From the NCBI GenBank assembly GCA_963691705.1, contig OY829541.1, forward strand, positions 38,023,661 to 38,087,660: a DNA stretch of 64,000 bases. The letters are read 5' to 3'. Of the stretch, positions 19,737-31,210 are shown piece by piece. Positions within the stretch are counted from its first letter, which is position 1. Each line of letters starts with the position of its first letter. The notes below the pieces were generated by a model. That model had not been told where the DNA came from and did no database searches. It saw only the letters and a list, made by a program, of their open reading frames with translations. Both the position numbers and the translations under genes were made by a program. The DNA comes from Viola odorata. Taxonomy: Eukaryota; Streptophyta; Magnoliopsida; Malpighiales; Violaceae.

Positions 19737-21222
19737 TCCATCATGGATGGATTCAGCCTTCGCTGGGCTGGCAGATAGTCTTACTAGCATCTTCCAAGTG
19801 GATACGATGGGTGCATAGAGCTGGCGACAAGCCCTTGATGTTCGCAATGGTCCAGCCTATGGCTTGTCGAAATTCCTTAAGCAAGGAAATTAGCTCAGAT
19901 TCTTCAAGATTGTTGAGTTTGTTGGAGATAATGACCGGCAGAGAGTTATCGGGGCCTAGATAAGCATACTTCAGATGAGAAGGCAGTGGCTTAAGATGGA
20001 AACAACGTAACATGATCTGAATGGTTAGGAGACACCATTGGAGGCTCATACTGGACTACATCGCACTCTTCTAGGGCAGTGACGATAGAATGGAGCTCAG
20101 GAGGTGTGGAAAGTGTCGAGGCCACGACATCTAGAAGTGCTGGCGTTAGACTCCTGTCAAGGGAAATTTTTAAAGGATTAGTAGAGTGAAGCTTAGCAAG
20201 TTCATCAACAGAAGTATCAATAACATCAATATAATTAACACTGGAGAATTCAGAGGGGTATCGCATGGCTTCTAGCATATTGAATCTGATAATCTCTTCG
20301 TCGAACTCTAGAGAGATTGTCGCATCATTAACATCTATCTTTGCTCAGGCAATGGCCAGAAATGGACGGCCTAGAAGAACATCAGTAGATTTGGTACAGT
20401 TTTCATTCTCCATTGCTATGATATAGAAATCGGCTGGGAACAAGAATTCGCCAACTTAGACTAAAACATCTTTGATTATCCCTTCAGGATAGATGATAGA
20501 ACGATCAGCAAGTTGAATGGCGAGGTCTGTAGGCGTGAGAGGCTCGAGGCCTAGACAGTTATAGATGATCAAGGGCATGACGTTGATTCCTGCCCCTAGA
20601 TCACACATGGCTTTCTCGATGTCGACTGTGCCAATCTGGCAGGGGATGATGAACATTCCTTGGTCCTTGCACTTTGGAGGGATCCTCCGCTGAATATGGG
20701 CACAAGCGTTAGCTCCTACACTAATCTTGTTAACTTCGGTGAACTTGCTCTTGTTCGTGCATAGTTTTTTCAGGAATTTGGCGTAGTGAGGAACATTCTT
20801 CACTGCTTGGAGAAGAGGAATGTTGACAACCACTTTACTAAATATTTCAAAGATATCTCGGTCTTCCTTCTCCTTTTTGGACTTAACAAGCCTTTGGGAA
20901 AATGGGGGCTCAAGAATCTTATGAATGTATTCCTGTGTGAACTCGGGTGGATTGGGGTCATTCCTTGGTGAACCTCTGGGAGAACGAATTCTATCTTCCG
21001 TGACCTCAACAAGCCTGGGTACTTTCAGAAGTTTTGCTCTAGGCTTTGGCTTGAGTTCCGACTCTAGAGAATTCGCAATATCGTGGGCAGGATGTGTAGG
21101 GGGTGTCAAGGTCGTCCCACTTCGCAGGGTTACGGCACAGACATTGTGCTTTGGATTTGTTTCGGTTTGAGGTGGAAATCTCCCTTGATTTGTTAACTCT
21201 TTTACTTGGCCCATCATGGTGC
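19737..21222 (-). pseudogene. pol: Athila (minus) protease and start of reverse transcriptase
   Basis: The minus strand encodes FLKKLCTNKSKF, then the retropepsin-like active site CDLGAGINVMPL (about 20615), IQLADRSIIYPEG, DVLLGRPFL, and on to the pre-RT segment LKYAYLGPDNSLPVIIS and TICQP where copia cuts it. In-frame stops lie at 20456-20458 and near 20345, and a frameshift lies near 20000. Order and motifs match the plus-strand Athila at 47343-48600. Confidence 0.87.
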
Positions 21223-22617
21223 TCATTTGTTTCTTAAGTTCCTCGATTTCTTTCTACTACTCGGGATTCTTGGGTATCTCGGCATTCGGGGGCACGACAA
21301 AAGTCTGATCCTGGGGAGGTTGACGTTGATACTGATTTTGATGGTACGTAGGTCGAGGTCTGTAATTCTGCATATTGGGAGGTGGAGGGTGATTTCCATA
21401 CGGATTCTGCTGGTGCTAGGTCCCGAAGGTTGAGGGTTTGGAACCCATCCTGGATTTTGCTGTTTCCAGCCCTGATTGTAGTTTTGACCATCAGGAGTCG
21501 GGACATACTGACTAGCAGCATTAACTTGGATTTCGTCCAAAATGTGGGGGCATGCATTAGTGGGGTGGTCTATAAAATTGCAGATTTGGCAGGCCTTGAC
21601 AGGCGCAGATTGCCCTATCATAAAATTTTGAAACATCCCTGTGAGGGAGGATAGCTGATTTTGCAAGGCAGCTACTTGGACATCTTGGCCTTGATTGTTG
21701 GCAGGGTCAGACGAAGCATTCTTGGGCATGAGCTCTATTGTTGCCTTAGCAGCTGCTGGGGTGAGAGCAGTCAGAGATCCGTCGGCAGCAGCGTTGACTA
21801 AAGCCTTATCGTGGGCCTTGAGGCCTTCCCAAAAATACTGAACAAGGGCATGCTCCGTAAGGTTGTGGGAGGGACAACTAGATTGCATCTTCTGGAACCT
21901 CTCGTAATACTGGGCTAGATTCTCCTCCTTCTTCTGGACTATGGAGACGAGTTGTTTACGCGTGGTGTTAGAAATAGAAGTCGGATAATACTTCTCGGTG
22001 ATTATCTTAGACATGTTCGCCCAAGAATGAATAGATCTTGGTGGGAGGTCATAATACCAGTCGAGGGCATCATCTTTGAGAGACCACTGGAAGGCGCGCA
22101 GTTTGGCTTGTTCGATGCTGACGTTGGCAGGTTTCATGGCCTTACAGATAGAGTGGATCTGTTGAAGATGGCGGAGTGCATTTTCCTTGGCAACCCCTCA
22201 AAAGGTTGGAAGGTGATGCATAACGGCTAACTTTAAGGTCCAGTCATGAAGGACGGCGGGCCAGACAATGCAGCTACTTGACATGTCGGCGGTTGCATGG
22301 AAGTTATCGATGGTTTGTTGTGCTGGAAGAGGTGGTGGTGGTGGATCCTCATGACGTACATGGTTGTCGTGGTCTTCCATTGCTGGAAAATTGAAATGGG
22401 CTGCTACTGGGTTGTCGAGATTACGATGAAGATAGGCTAGATCTAGGAAAAATTGTCGGTCCTGACCGGCCAGATTGGAAGGAGATCCGTCGAGGGCAGG
22501 ATGCGGGATCACTCTACGCTGGGTAGATGTTCCTCTGGCTTGCCTTCGAAGTTCTCTTTCCGTTATGGTTAACTCGAGGTCTAGAGGGAGTAGATCTGGA
22601 GCAGATCTCCTGGTCAT
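21223..22617 (-). pseudogene. gag: Athila (minus) gag
   Basis: The ATG at 22617 (MTRRSAPDLLPLDLEL) resembles the start of the plus-strand Athila gag (MTRSSKEDLLPLNPEL). The gag domain includes KLRAFQWSLKDDALDWYYDLPP and QYYERFQKM, and a Cys/His cluster CQICNFIDHPTNACPH lies near 21560. A stop at 22198-22200 and a frameshift near 21420 with stops near 21255 break the gene. The Gln/Pro-rich tail fits Athila gag. Confidence 0.87.
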
Positions 22618-22649
22618 ACAAAAGTAAAAATAGAATTAGTACCGTTCAA

Positions 22650-22667
22650 TCCCCGGCAACTGCGCCA
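22650..22667 (-). other. Athila (minus) primer-binding site
   Basis: The minus strand reads TGGCGCAGTTGCCGGGGA, the Athila-type site, one base different from the plus-strand Athila site at 45544 (TGGCGCCGTTGCCGGGGA). It follows the LTR end by a few bases. Confidence 0.85.
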
Positions 22668-22672
22668 AAATT

Positions 22673-24246
22673 TAATCGTCACTCAAATGTATTAATATTT
22701 TCTTGATGCCTAAATGCACAAATAAATGTGTACAGGGCAAGACAGGACCGAACCACAGAGATTGAAGGAATAAAATGTTAATAAAGATGCAACAGAATAC
22801 GGTCAAAAAATACTAGGGGAAGTTTTTGTCGATTAGCGAATTAATCGACGCAGATATGGGAGCTAACAAGACAGATAAGTAAATATATAAATCGCAATCA
22901 TAAAAGTAACAAGCATTCGAGGGCACGAAAGTAAAACACAATCAAGGGCAAGATAACAAAAGATACTCGAGGGCAAGAAAAACAAAATAAGAGAGATATA
23001 AATCAGAAGGGGGGAAATCTTAGCAAAAGGTGTTCTCGGGTTGCATTCTAGGTCAGTTAATCACGGGCACGAAAATATTCCAAACTCAAGCACAGACCTG
23101 CTATAGGAGCCATGTTTCCACGTAGGCTCCCTACTCACCTTCGTAGATAGAAGCCACCCCCCGTTTCCAGATATGAGATGACCTTGACGTTTCGCCGTCC
23201 TCCCAAGCACAAATACGGGGAGGCACTACTCAAAACGCCCATGAAGTGGAGGCAAGACAGATCTAGGGCATGACATCTCAGTTTGTCAAGCTCGCATCAC
23301 ATAACCTAAACAATCAAATACCCCTAGACGAAAGACCTCTCGCGATGTCTACACTAGGTGTCTACTTTATCTCAAGGATTCGCGTCAGTTATAACCAAGA
23401 AAATGACAATACTCATGCAGAAATATTGACAGTTGATCAAGCCCTCAACAGTTCTAAATGAGCAAGGATTAAAATGATAAATGATTGAATATGACAAGAG
23501 AATATATTAAGCATACTTTAGGTCTCTTAACTAAACCTTGCAACCCTTGAAGCACCCTTTACTAAGAAGGTGGTATTTAGCTACTCATAACAAGATATGA
23601 ACAGTAGATAATAATAAGCATGCAATAAAGGATGAAGAAAAGGATTAGAAGAAACCGGTATTCGATTTAATAAATCAAAGGAGAAAAGCTTCTCCCTTTA
23701 CAAAACTGGCGGCTGCTCCCAATATCAAGAGAATAAAATCCCTAGAAATTAGGGTAAAAGAAAGAGTGATGTTTTTAGTGTCTTAGGTCAGCCCCCCTTT
23801 ACCAAAAACCCTAAAGCTAAGCTTATATAGGCTAAAACTAGCTAGGGGACAAAAATACAGCTAAGGGAGAGAGGGTGTCAGCGCTTGGGAGGACACCAGC
23901 ATATAGGGGGACCGCATCCTTGGCAGAGAATATTCTGGAATCTTCTGGAAGCGTCTGACACCTTCTAGAAGCGCTTGGGATTCCTTCCTTTGGCTCTTGA
24001 TCTCTGATCTGACGCAGGGAAGTCAAGGGCATGAGACTACTCACTGGTCTGGTTAGCGTCGTGGGCTCGATGACTTCTGCTCTTCTCGACCTCGATCTTC
24101 AAAACTCCAGAAATCCTTCCAAAAATGCTCGTTTTTGCTCTTTTCTCCCTTTAGGCACTGATCTGCAAAAATATGGGAAAAAGGGCAGATCAAAAGTATT
24201 TTTCCCTCGAAAAGACCGAAAAACCTACAATAAAGACATATTATCA
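22673..24246 (-). repeat. Athila (minus) 5' LTR
   Basis: About 1.57 kb with no credible gene. The left end lies beside the PBS. The terminal dinucleotide there reads TA in plus view, a likely mutation of TG. The only open frames are short and unsupported. An A+T-rich block with GCTTATATAGGC, a TATA-like box, is near 23818-23832. Confidence 0.72.
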
Positions 24247-24254
24247 CACACACT

Positions 24255-25443
24255 TATGGTACCAAGAGTGCGATGAATGCTCAAGCACCTTCAAAGGTTC
24301 AAAACAACAACCCTCACAATGCCCCGGCAAATAAAATACATACCAAGGACATTGTTTGCTTCAAGTGTGCCCGAAAGGGCCATAGGTAAGTCGAATGCCC
24401 TAATAAGCGAGTCTTGCTCATCCGAGATGATGGAGACCTATAATCGGATGACGACCAAGAGATTGAGGAGTTTGGTTGTGAGGAGGAGGAAAGAGAAGAG
24501 AGTGGTTCGGATGAGGAGGAGATAAGTTCCAAGCAAACACTTAACCTTGTGGTTAGGTGCAACCTTAGTGTCCAAGCCAAGTCCGAAGTGTGTGAGGAGG
24601 AACAATGAGAAAATCTATTCCATACACGTTGTGAGATCCACAAGAAGATTTGTTCCTTGATCATTGACAATGGAAGTTGCACAAATTGTGCGAGTACATT
24701 GTTAGTGTACAAATTGGAATTACCAATCGTGAAGCATTCGAAGCCTTACTTATTGCAATGGATGAACGACGATGGTGAATTGAAAGTAACGTAGCAAGCA
24801 TTGATCGCGTTTTCCATTGGCAAATATCAAGATGAGATCCTTTGTGATGTTGTTCCTATGCAATCAAGACATGTTTTACTAGGACGACCATGGCAATTTG
24901 ATAGAGAAGCCATTCACGAATGGAGGACTAATCGATACAAATTGGTGAAAGATGGGAAGAAATTCACCCTTGCGCCCTTAACACCGATTGAAGTTTTTAA
25001 AGATCAATAGTGGCTAGTAAAGTCCTATGCGGAGTATGAGATTACTAGGATAATTGAGAGAGAGAAAGGAGGACTAAGTGTTGAAAAGAAAGAGCCACAT
25101 AGTGAGAAAAATAAATCCCATGAAAAGAGCGAGCATGGGAAGAAAAAGATCGAGCAAAACACGCATGAAAAGAGTAAGCATGCTAAGAATGGCGTTAAAT
25201 CAAAAGGAGAGGGTTCTGAAAAGAAATTGAGTATATACGCCAAAGGGAGAGAAGTGAGGCAAGCATTATTGATGCAAAAATTAGGGTTTGGCGAAACTCG
25301 TCCTTTGATTTTAATTCGCTTTAGGTCTTCGTACCTAAACGCTTCTAACCCTAATCCTTTGAATTCTGTTCCTAGTATTACTTCTTCTCTTTTGCAGGAA
25401 TTCAAGGATGTTTTGCCCAATGAGATGCCTCCGGGTTTGGCAC
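24255..25443 (+). pseudogene. pol: Chromo-1 gag end, protease and pre-RT segment
   Basis: Plus strand, entering inside gag. CCHC knuckle CFKCARKGHR..VEC (with a stop replacing one residue near 24388), an acidic linker, the protease-like domain with CSLIIDNGSCTNCAS (24650-24700) and HVLLGRPWQFDREAIHE, a Lys-rich spacer, and RSSYLNASNPNP...LLQEFKDVLPNEMPPGL. Here the Ogre-like element interrupts, and coding resumes at 42613. In-frame stops near 24390, 24438, 24607, 24795 and 25008 show decay. Closely similar to Chromo-2. Confidence 0.88.
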
Positions 25444-26404
25444 TATCGCACCCCCTTTTTGGATTTATGGCGCGACGTAGGTTTGGGATGAGATGTGAGA
25501 CGAAATTGGACTCATCTCACATAATGCAATGAAGTCGCCACCCTATTTTTGTTTCTAGGTTTAGAGAGCCTAATGTCATGGCATAAAAAATAAAAAGCTA
25601 AGGCAAAATGGGTCTGAACCCGAGAACAAAGGTTCGGGGTCGTATTATGGACTCGAGAAGGTGTTAGGCACCCGAGTGACATCCTAAAAAGCTTACCGAA
25701 GAAAGGACGTGTTTTATATCATGCTTGAAAAAATAAAAAGTCCTACTTTAGTGGTCATGCCCAATTAATTAAATTCTAACAACTCTATATATTCATGCGT
25801 GTGAAAATGATTAATCTAAACAAGCTCGAATAAAATAATTATCTAAGCATGCAAAGTGTACAAGCATACAAAAAATAAACAGTACAAGTGCAAAAAAATA
25901 ATAAACAGTACAAGTGCGCGAAAAAATAAACAGTACATTTATACGATTACATGGCACGAAAAATGACGGGCCGAAAAAAATAGGCTCGGCCCACTGGGCC
26001 AAGCCAGGCCCAGCTTCCCCTTCATGCACGCTGGGCTAGAGGCCCAACCCCTCCTAAGCGCGGCCCAGGCATCATTTGAAAGTGAGAGTCGTTGCTCTCA
26101 CTATTCACCATCTCTAACCTCTCATCGTCAGGGCTCCCGCCGGCGACGAGGTTCCGACCAACGGCGACGAAACTCGAACTTCTTTGTATCAAAATGATCA
26201 GCACCTTGACAACAATTTAAAAACGTAATTACAGAAATATAATTCATTCAAAAGAGTGTCCAATTAAATTAAAAATGAATTAAATTTAATTAAATAAAAA
26301 GCTTGAAATTGGCACGAAATGGCCATTGATTGAGGGAATTAAAGCATTGTAATTATTTTAAAGATAAAATAGAGTTTATTTGAAATCAAAATGGCCACTG
26401 TTTT

Positions 26405-27564
26405 TGATACGATCCTAAGATCCTAAGTCACGCATGCGCAAACCCTAAGGCGCAAGGTGCGTGCAAGGAAGTTGCTAGCAAGTGAGGAAGCTAGCCAACA
26501 GAGTTGCAAGTGCTCAAGTGAGGCTTTTACCATGCACCAAACAGATGATGAGAGTCATCGGGCAGAGGAGACACTCATTGGAGCAAGAATGTGCAAGCTG
26601 TTGCGGATAAGATCAAGGGAGCTGCGCCAGAATTGACAGAGGATAAAGGTGATCAAACCACTCCGATTTGAGTGATTCCAATTGCATAATGAAGCCTGGA
26701 GTCTTGGCTATCTCGTGTTCAAATTTCAGGTTATTTGGACTAGGGAATCTGGAGTTACATCAAGTCGAAGTGCTGTTGCGCAGACTATGAGCGAGAATGG
26801 ACAATGCTGGATTGTCAACTAGCCTCAGGGAAAAATACTTGAGATTTTTGTGAGATTCCAACTGGATATTAAATTTCAGTCCAATACGAAGCTTTGGGTT
26901 CAAGTTTCGTCCCATTTGGACTTGTGGATCAACAGAAACGCTAGTTGGACATTTTGCCACGCATGGTGCACGCGAGAAGATATTTGTCTTGGAGTTTCAA
27001 GTCGAATAGAAGTCTTGAGCGTCTACAATGCGTGTGGAAGCTTTCCAGTAGTTATTTAATAGTTAGATTAAACTTGTAATATTTGTTTATTTATCTGCGC
27101 AAATTAGACAGATAAGTATTACAATAGGATAAGATAAGTTTTGAAGTAGGTTACTTTTATTAGGATTGTAATCCTTGAGCCTATTTAAAGGCCAAGCGTT
27201 TGATGGAATAAAACAGTTGAATATGAATTTTTGAAAACAAAAGACTTTGTCTTTGAGAGGTTTAAGTCCTCATAAACCGTTCCTATGGAACCTTGTTCTA
27301 TTCCTAGTTTAGCAAGCTGAGAGTAGTTACAAGTAAAGAACGAAATTGCTATCATCCATTCCTTAGTTTCGTCTGGGTTGTCTAGGTATTACACCTAGGA
27401 GGGTCAGAGTTCTATTGAAGATCCTTGAAGGATTTCGTCCAGGTTGCCTAAGTATTGCACTTAGGAGGGTTGGAGTTTCCGACGAGTTAGTTTTCTGCAT
27501 TCAAATCCTTGTCGCTGAGCAACGATCCAACAATTGGAAGGTTTCCAAATTAGGAACCATATCA
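26405..27564 (+). repeat. N2 left LTR, 1160 bp
   Basis: TGATACGATCC...GGAACCATATCA, equal in length to the Chromo-2 LTR. It contains a TATA-like CTATTTAAAG near 27181 and a near-duplicate of about 60 bp (CGTCTGGGTTGTCTAGG... and CGTCCAGGTTGCCTAAG...) near 27370-27475. Confidence 0.85.
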
Positions 27565-28355
27565 GCTGGTAGCGGAGCAAAGGCTGCTTACTGAATTGGT
27601 AACTATCTTTACTGCTTTTGAGTCATATAGTGTCGATCTATAATCTGTCCGGGTTAAGATCACCAAAACAGTCTCGAAAAGTGTCTTTCGTTTTCTAGTC
27701 AAATGGAGTCGAAAAATAACAAAAGTGTTATCGTTGGAAACCTCAAGGTGTTAGCTATCCGTATCAATAAAAATCGTGTCATTTGGAGTTCGGTAAATTA
27801 TTTAAATATCAAAAGTAAAATTGTTGCGCAGTCTGTAGGCGCAAAGAGATACCTAGAGCTACCAATCCGATTTTTACACCTTTCTGACCCGTTTTTGTTA
27901 TTTGTCAAAACAAATCTGTGATTTGTTTGTGTCTTGTTGAGCCAAAAAGCGTCATAAAAAAGAGTCCCCCAAAGTGTCCTTTTTTCGTTTGGAGTCGATT
28001 AGAAATCTGAGGTTGATTTCTAACCAAATCAAAGTCTAATTTGGTCGGTTTGCACCCTAGAGTCGGTCTTGTGTCTGTATAGATAAATCGATTGTGATTT
28101 ATTTATCTATAGTAAAAATAAAAAATAAAAAAAAGAGTCATTTATTTTAGAGTCTAAGTTGAGTCGACCGAAAGAGGGAGCAAGAGTAAGGCCGAATCGG
28201 CAAGATGGAGAGTCGAGAGGGATGCTTCGATGTTTAGATCAGAGTAATGAACTGTATCTAAACCCGACATCTCTTGAGATTGGAGGAGAGTTGCGATACA
28301 AGCCCGAAAGTCAACGCTAAGATTCGAGGACGAATCTCCCAGAAGGGCGAGGGGA
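27565..28355 (+). other. N2 interior: PBS, unassigned leader, pol tail remnant
   Basis: The PBS (27567-27578) follows the LTR by 2 bp. A 72-residue frame at 27703-27921 has no recognisable domain. Near the 3' end (about 28318-28360) the reading frame DSRTNLPEGRGDDTT runs into the right LTR, the signature end of the chromovirus polyprotein. The rest of pol is absent. Confidence 0.7.
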
Positions 28356-28566
28356 TGATACGACCCTCATATCGCAAGCCACGCATGCGCGAACCCTTAA
28401 GACGCATGGCGTGCGAGAGGAAGGTTGTATTTAGGGTTGCTGCTTGGAGAGGATGTTCTTACACCGAGCACCGGTTGCCACACTAAGTTAGCAAGACAGC
28501 CGTATGGAGGAGTAATGGTTAGGCCAAACCATTACCAAGAGAATAGACACATCAGGAACCACATCA
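28356..28566 (+). repeat. N2 right LTR, only 211 bp
   Basis: It starts TGATACGACCC and ends GGAACCACATCA. Both ends match the left LTR but the middle is missing, and the first 60 bp show many differences from the left LTR. It is directly followed by the duplicated target GTTTT. Confidence 0.82.
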
Positions 28567-29326
28567 GTTTTCATCAAAACACAAACAAACCATTTTTGAA
28601 GAAAAACTCGTTTAAAAACGCTTTAGAGAACGAAAAAAAAAAATTAAACTAGAGTAACTTAAACTCGAAGGTTGAAGTAAGAAATCGCTCGTGATAGAAA
28701 GCAAATTCTAGAGAGGGAGAGATTGTTCGTGAATTGGCGAAGAGAAACATTCATGCGAGCTTGCTATTTATAGGGATCTAGGTCGGTGATGAGCAAGGAA
28801 AAGGATTGACGAGCAAGGAAGGAACAGTGACGTTCTTGGGGAGCAAGTTTGGTACAGTGGAGAAGATGGGGATGGTTGCATTGGAGTGACGATCGAGGAA
28901 GAAATTGCTTGGCTGAGAATCGAGCTCGCGTTTGCCTCTGGAGCATGAAGTCGAACCGAAGTCGCTAAAACGTAGAATAAAATGGAAGAAAGCAATTTGT
29001 ACATAGTGACAAAAAGTTCGTCATATAGTTCAATAAAAATTCGCTTGTAAGCGATAAAAGTTCGAACGTAAAAATGCTAAAATAAAAAATTGAAATAAAC
29101 GCAAAGAGATAGCACGAGTTAGAAAATTAATAAAAAATAAGTAGCTAACCGATACGTGTTCGAATGGGAAAAATGAAAAAAATGTGAAAAAGGTACGGAA
29201 TAAAATTTAAATGACATAAGGCGTAAAAATAATCATCAGTTGGAGGAAAATAACGGAAGTACGATTTTTAAAAAATTGTAAAAACGTTTGGACGAAAAAT
29301 TTAAAATCAAAAACCGGGTAGCAACA

Positions 29327-29340
29327 GTTGCCCCCTCTTT
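29327..29340 (-). other. Polypurine tract of the Ogre-like element
   Basis: The minus strand reads AAAGAGGGGGCAAC directly before the LTR start TGTTGCTACC, the usual position and composition. It recurs beside the duplicated LTR at about 33454-33467, confirming the element's orientation. Confidence 0.8.
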
Positions 29341-29569
29341 ACTGTCTTATGAAAAAATGAGATGTAATCGAGATTTTTGATGAGCAGTAAATATGGTTGC
29401 TCCCATGTCAGAGATGGTTTTGAAAATGTGAATTGTAAATGCAGACTTACCTGGGAGTGAGCTGTGAATTCTAGTATGGGCGAGGTTATCGCCTTACTGG
29501 ATGCTGATGCAGAAGATGTAATAGTGTGTCTGTGCGAGGCTATCTCTCTTCGAATGTTGACGCTGAAAA

Positions 29570-31210
29570 TGTGATGATACGACCGTGCAAGGCTATCGCT
29601 CTCTGGGCGTTGATGTAGAAAAGTAATGACGATGCGACCGTGCGACGCTATCGCTCTCCGGGCGCTGATGCAGAAAAGTAATGATGATGCAATCGTGCGA
29701 GGCTATCGCTCTAGGGGCGCTGATGCAGAAAAAAATGATGATACGACCGTGAGAGGCTATCGCTCTCCGGGCGCTGATGCAGAAGAGTAATGATGATACG
29801 ACCGTGCGAGGCTAGCGTTCTCCGGGCGCTGGTGTAGAAAAGTGATGATGATGCGACCATGTGAGGCTATCGCTCTCCGGCCCCTGATGTAGAAAATATG
29901 ATGATATCCGAGCGGGGACAATGTAAACTTTGGATGTCGATGCAGAAAATGTAACCTTGAAATCCGAACGGGAACACCGCAATTGTCGGACTTTGATGCA
30001 GAGGAGATGATTTGATATCCGAACGGGGACACCACAATTGCCGGACATCGATGCAGAAAATGTAAACTTCAGCTCCGACGAGGGTAGTACTCGTAGTCTG
30101 TTATTGATGCAGAAAAGTAAATTCAGCTCCGACGAGGGTAGCACTCGTCGTCCATTGCTGTTGCTGCAGAAAATAAACTTGACATCCGAACGGGGACACC
30201 GCAATTATCGGAGGTCGATGCAGATATGTAAACTTGACATCAAATCGGGGACACCGCAATTGTCGAAAGTCGATGTAGAAATGTAAACTCAGCATCCGAC
30301 GATGGTAGTACTCGTAGTCTGTTGCTGTTGCAGAAAAGAAAACTTCAGCTCCGGCGAAGGTAGCACTCGTAGTCCGTTGTTGTTGATGTAGAAAGTAAAT
30401 TCAGATCCAGGCGAGGGTAGCACTCGTAGTCCATCACTGTTTGATGCAGAAAAGTATGATGGTGATGTAGCTTTGCTCGGGCGTTGTTGCCCCCTAAGAC
30501 ATTGATGTGAAAATTGTAATGAAAACTCCACTCAGACGCTGCTGCCCATTGGAGGTTGGTACTGAAATCCTTTCGGACGCTGCTGCTCGTCGGATATCTA
30601 TGCTGAAATCCTTTCGGGCGTTGCTACCCATCGGATGTCGATTGCTGAAATCCTTACAGACGCTGCTGCCCGTTGGATGTTGATTGCTGAAATCCTTTCG
30701 GACGCTGTTGCCCTTCGGATGTTGATTGCTGAAATCCTTTCGGACGTTGCTGACCGTCGGATGTTGATTGATAGTAATATATCTTTGCTCTGATGTTGGG
30801 CATATTTGAAGATATATTGTAGGGACATGACCAATCACAATATTTTTTGAAGACAGGATGTGAGGGATATGACCTTTCACACCATCTAAAAATAGAATGT
30901 GAGGGATATGACCTTTCACATCATCTAAAAATAGGATGTGAGGGACATGACCTTTCCCATCATTTAAAAACAGGATGTGGGGGACATGACCTCTCACATC
31001 ATTTAAAAAACAGGATGTGAGGGACATGACCTTTCACATCATTTAAAAATAGGATGTGAGGGACATGACCTTTCACATCATTTAAAAAATAGGATGTGAG
31101 GGACATGACCTTTCACATCATTTAAAAACAGGATGTGAGAGACATGACCTTTCACATCATTTAAAAACAGGATGTGAGGGACATGACCTTTCACATCATT
31201 TAAGAAATAG
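29570..31210 (-). repeat. Minisatellite cluster in the Ogre-like 3' region, first copy
   Basis: Four degenerate tandem arrays in succession. About 29570-29890: units of about 55 bp with GATGCAGAAAAGTAATGATG and CGAGGCTATCGCTCTCCGGG. About 29900-30470: units of about 58 bp with CCGAACGGGGACACCGCAAT or CTCCGACGAGGGTAGCACTCG. About 30500-30770: units of about 42 bp with GCTGAAATCCTTTCGGACG. About 30850-31210: 39-40 bp units with AGGATGTGAGGGACATGACC and TTTCACATCATTTAAAAA. Minus-strand frames remain open through the arrays because 39 is a multiple of three, but no known protein is recognised. Confidence 0.85.

Larger units (their letters stand above)
19732..24246 (-). mobile_element. Athila-type Ty3/gypsy element, 5' part, minus strand
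   Basis: On the minus strand: LTR (about 24246-22673), PBS (22667-22650), gag (22617-21223), protease, and the beginning of RT, broken at 19732 by copia. The right boundary is drawn at TTATCA (24246), where chromovirus gag sequence takes over within about 10 bp; a few bases either way are possible because of a CACACA run. It inserted into Chromo-1. Confidence 0.8.
26405..28566 (+). mobile_element. N2: non-autonomous LTR element nested in the Ogre-like 3' LTR
   Basis: The 5-mer GTTTT occurs at 26400-26404 and 28567-28571, and the interrupted sequence (GGCCACT...GTTTTCATCAAAAC) is seen unbroken at 41615-41640. Left LTR 26405-27564; PBS TGGTAGCGGAGC at 27567-27578; interior of about 790 bp; right LTR 28356-28566. 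The interior ends with codons for DSRTNLPEGRGDD, the terminal motif of chromovirus pol, at the purine tract. No gag or pol domain is otherwise visible. Confidence 0.88.
25444..29326 (-). repeat. Ogre-like 3' LTR, interrupted by N2
   Basis: On the minus strand it starts TGTTGCTACCCGG (29326) and ends GGGGGTGCGATA (25444; other copies end TGCGGCA). Without N2 (26405-28566) and its duplicated GTTTT it is about 1.7 kb, against 2.0 kb for the 5' LTR. The difference is largely a block present near 42000-42180 of the 5' LTR. The extra copy at 32189-33453 supports these boundaries. Confidence 0.83.

Noticed and set aside
29757..30295. Open frames in the 55-60 bp arrays as proteins
   Set aside because: Several overlapping frames are equally open and the peptides simply mirror the repeat; no family match.
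30850..31210. Regular 39-40 bp repeats, at first sight like a CRISPR array
   Set aside because: There are no unique spacers; units are contiguous and degenerate, and the context is a plant retrotransposon.
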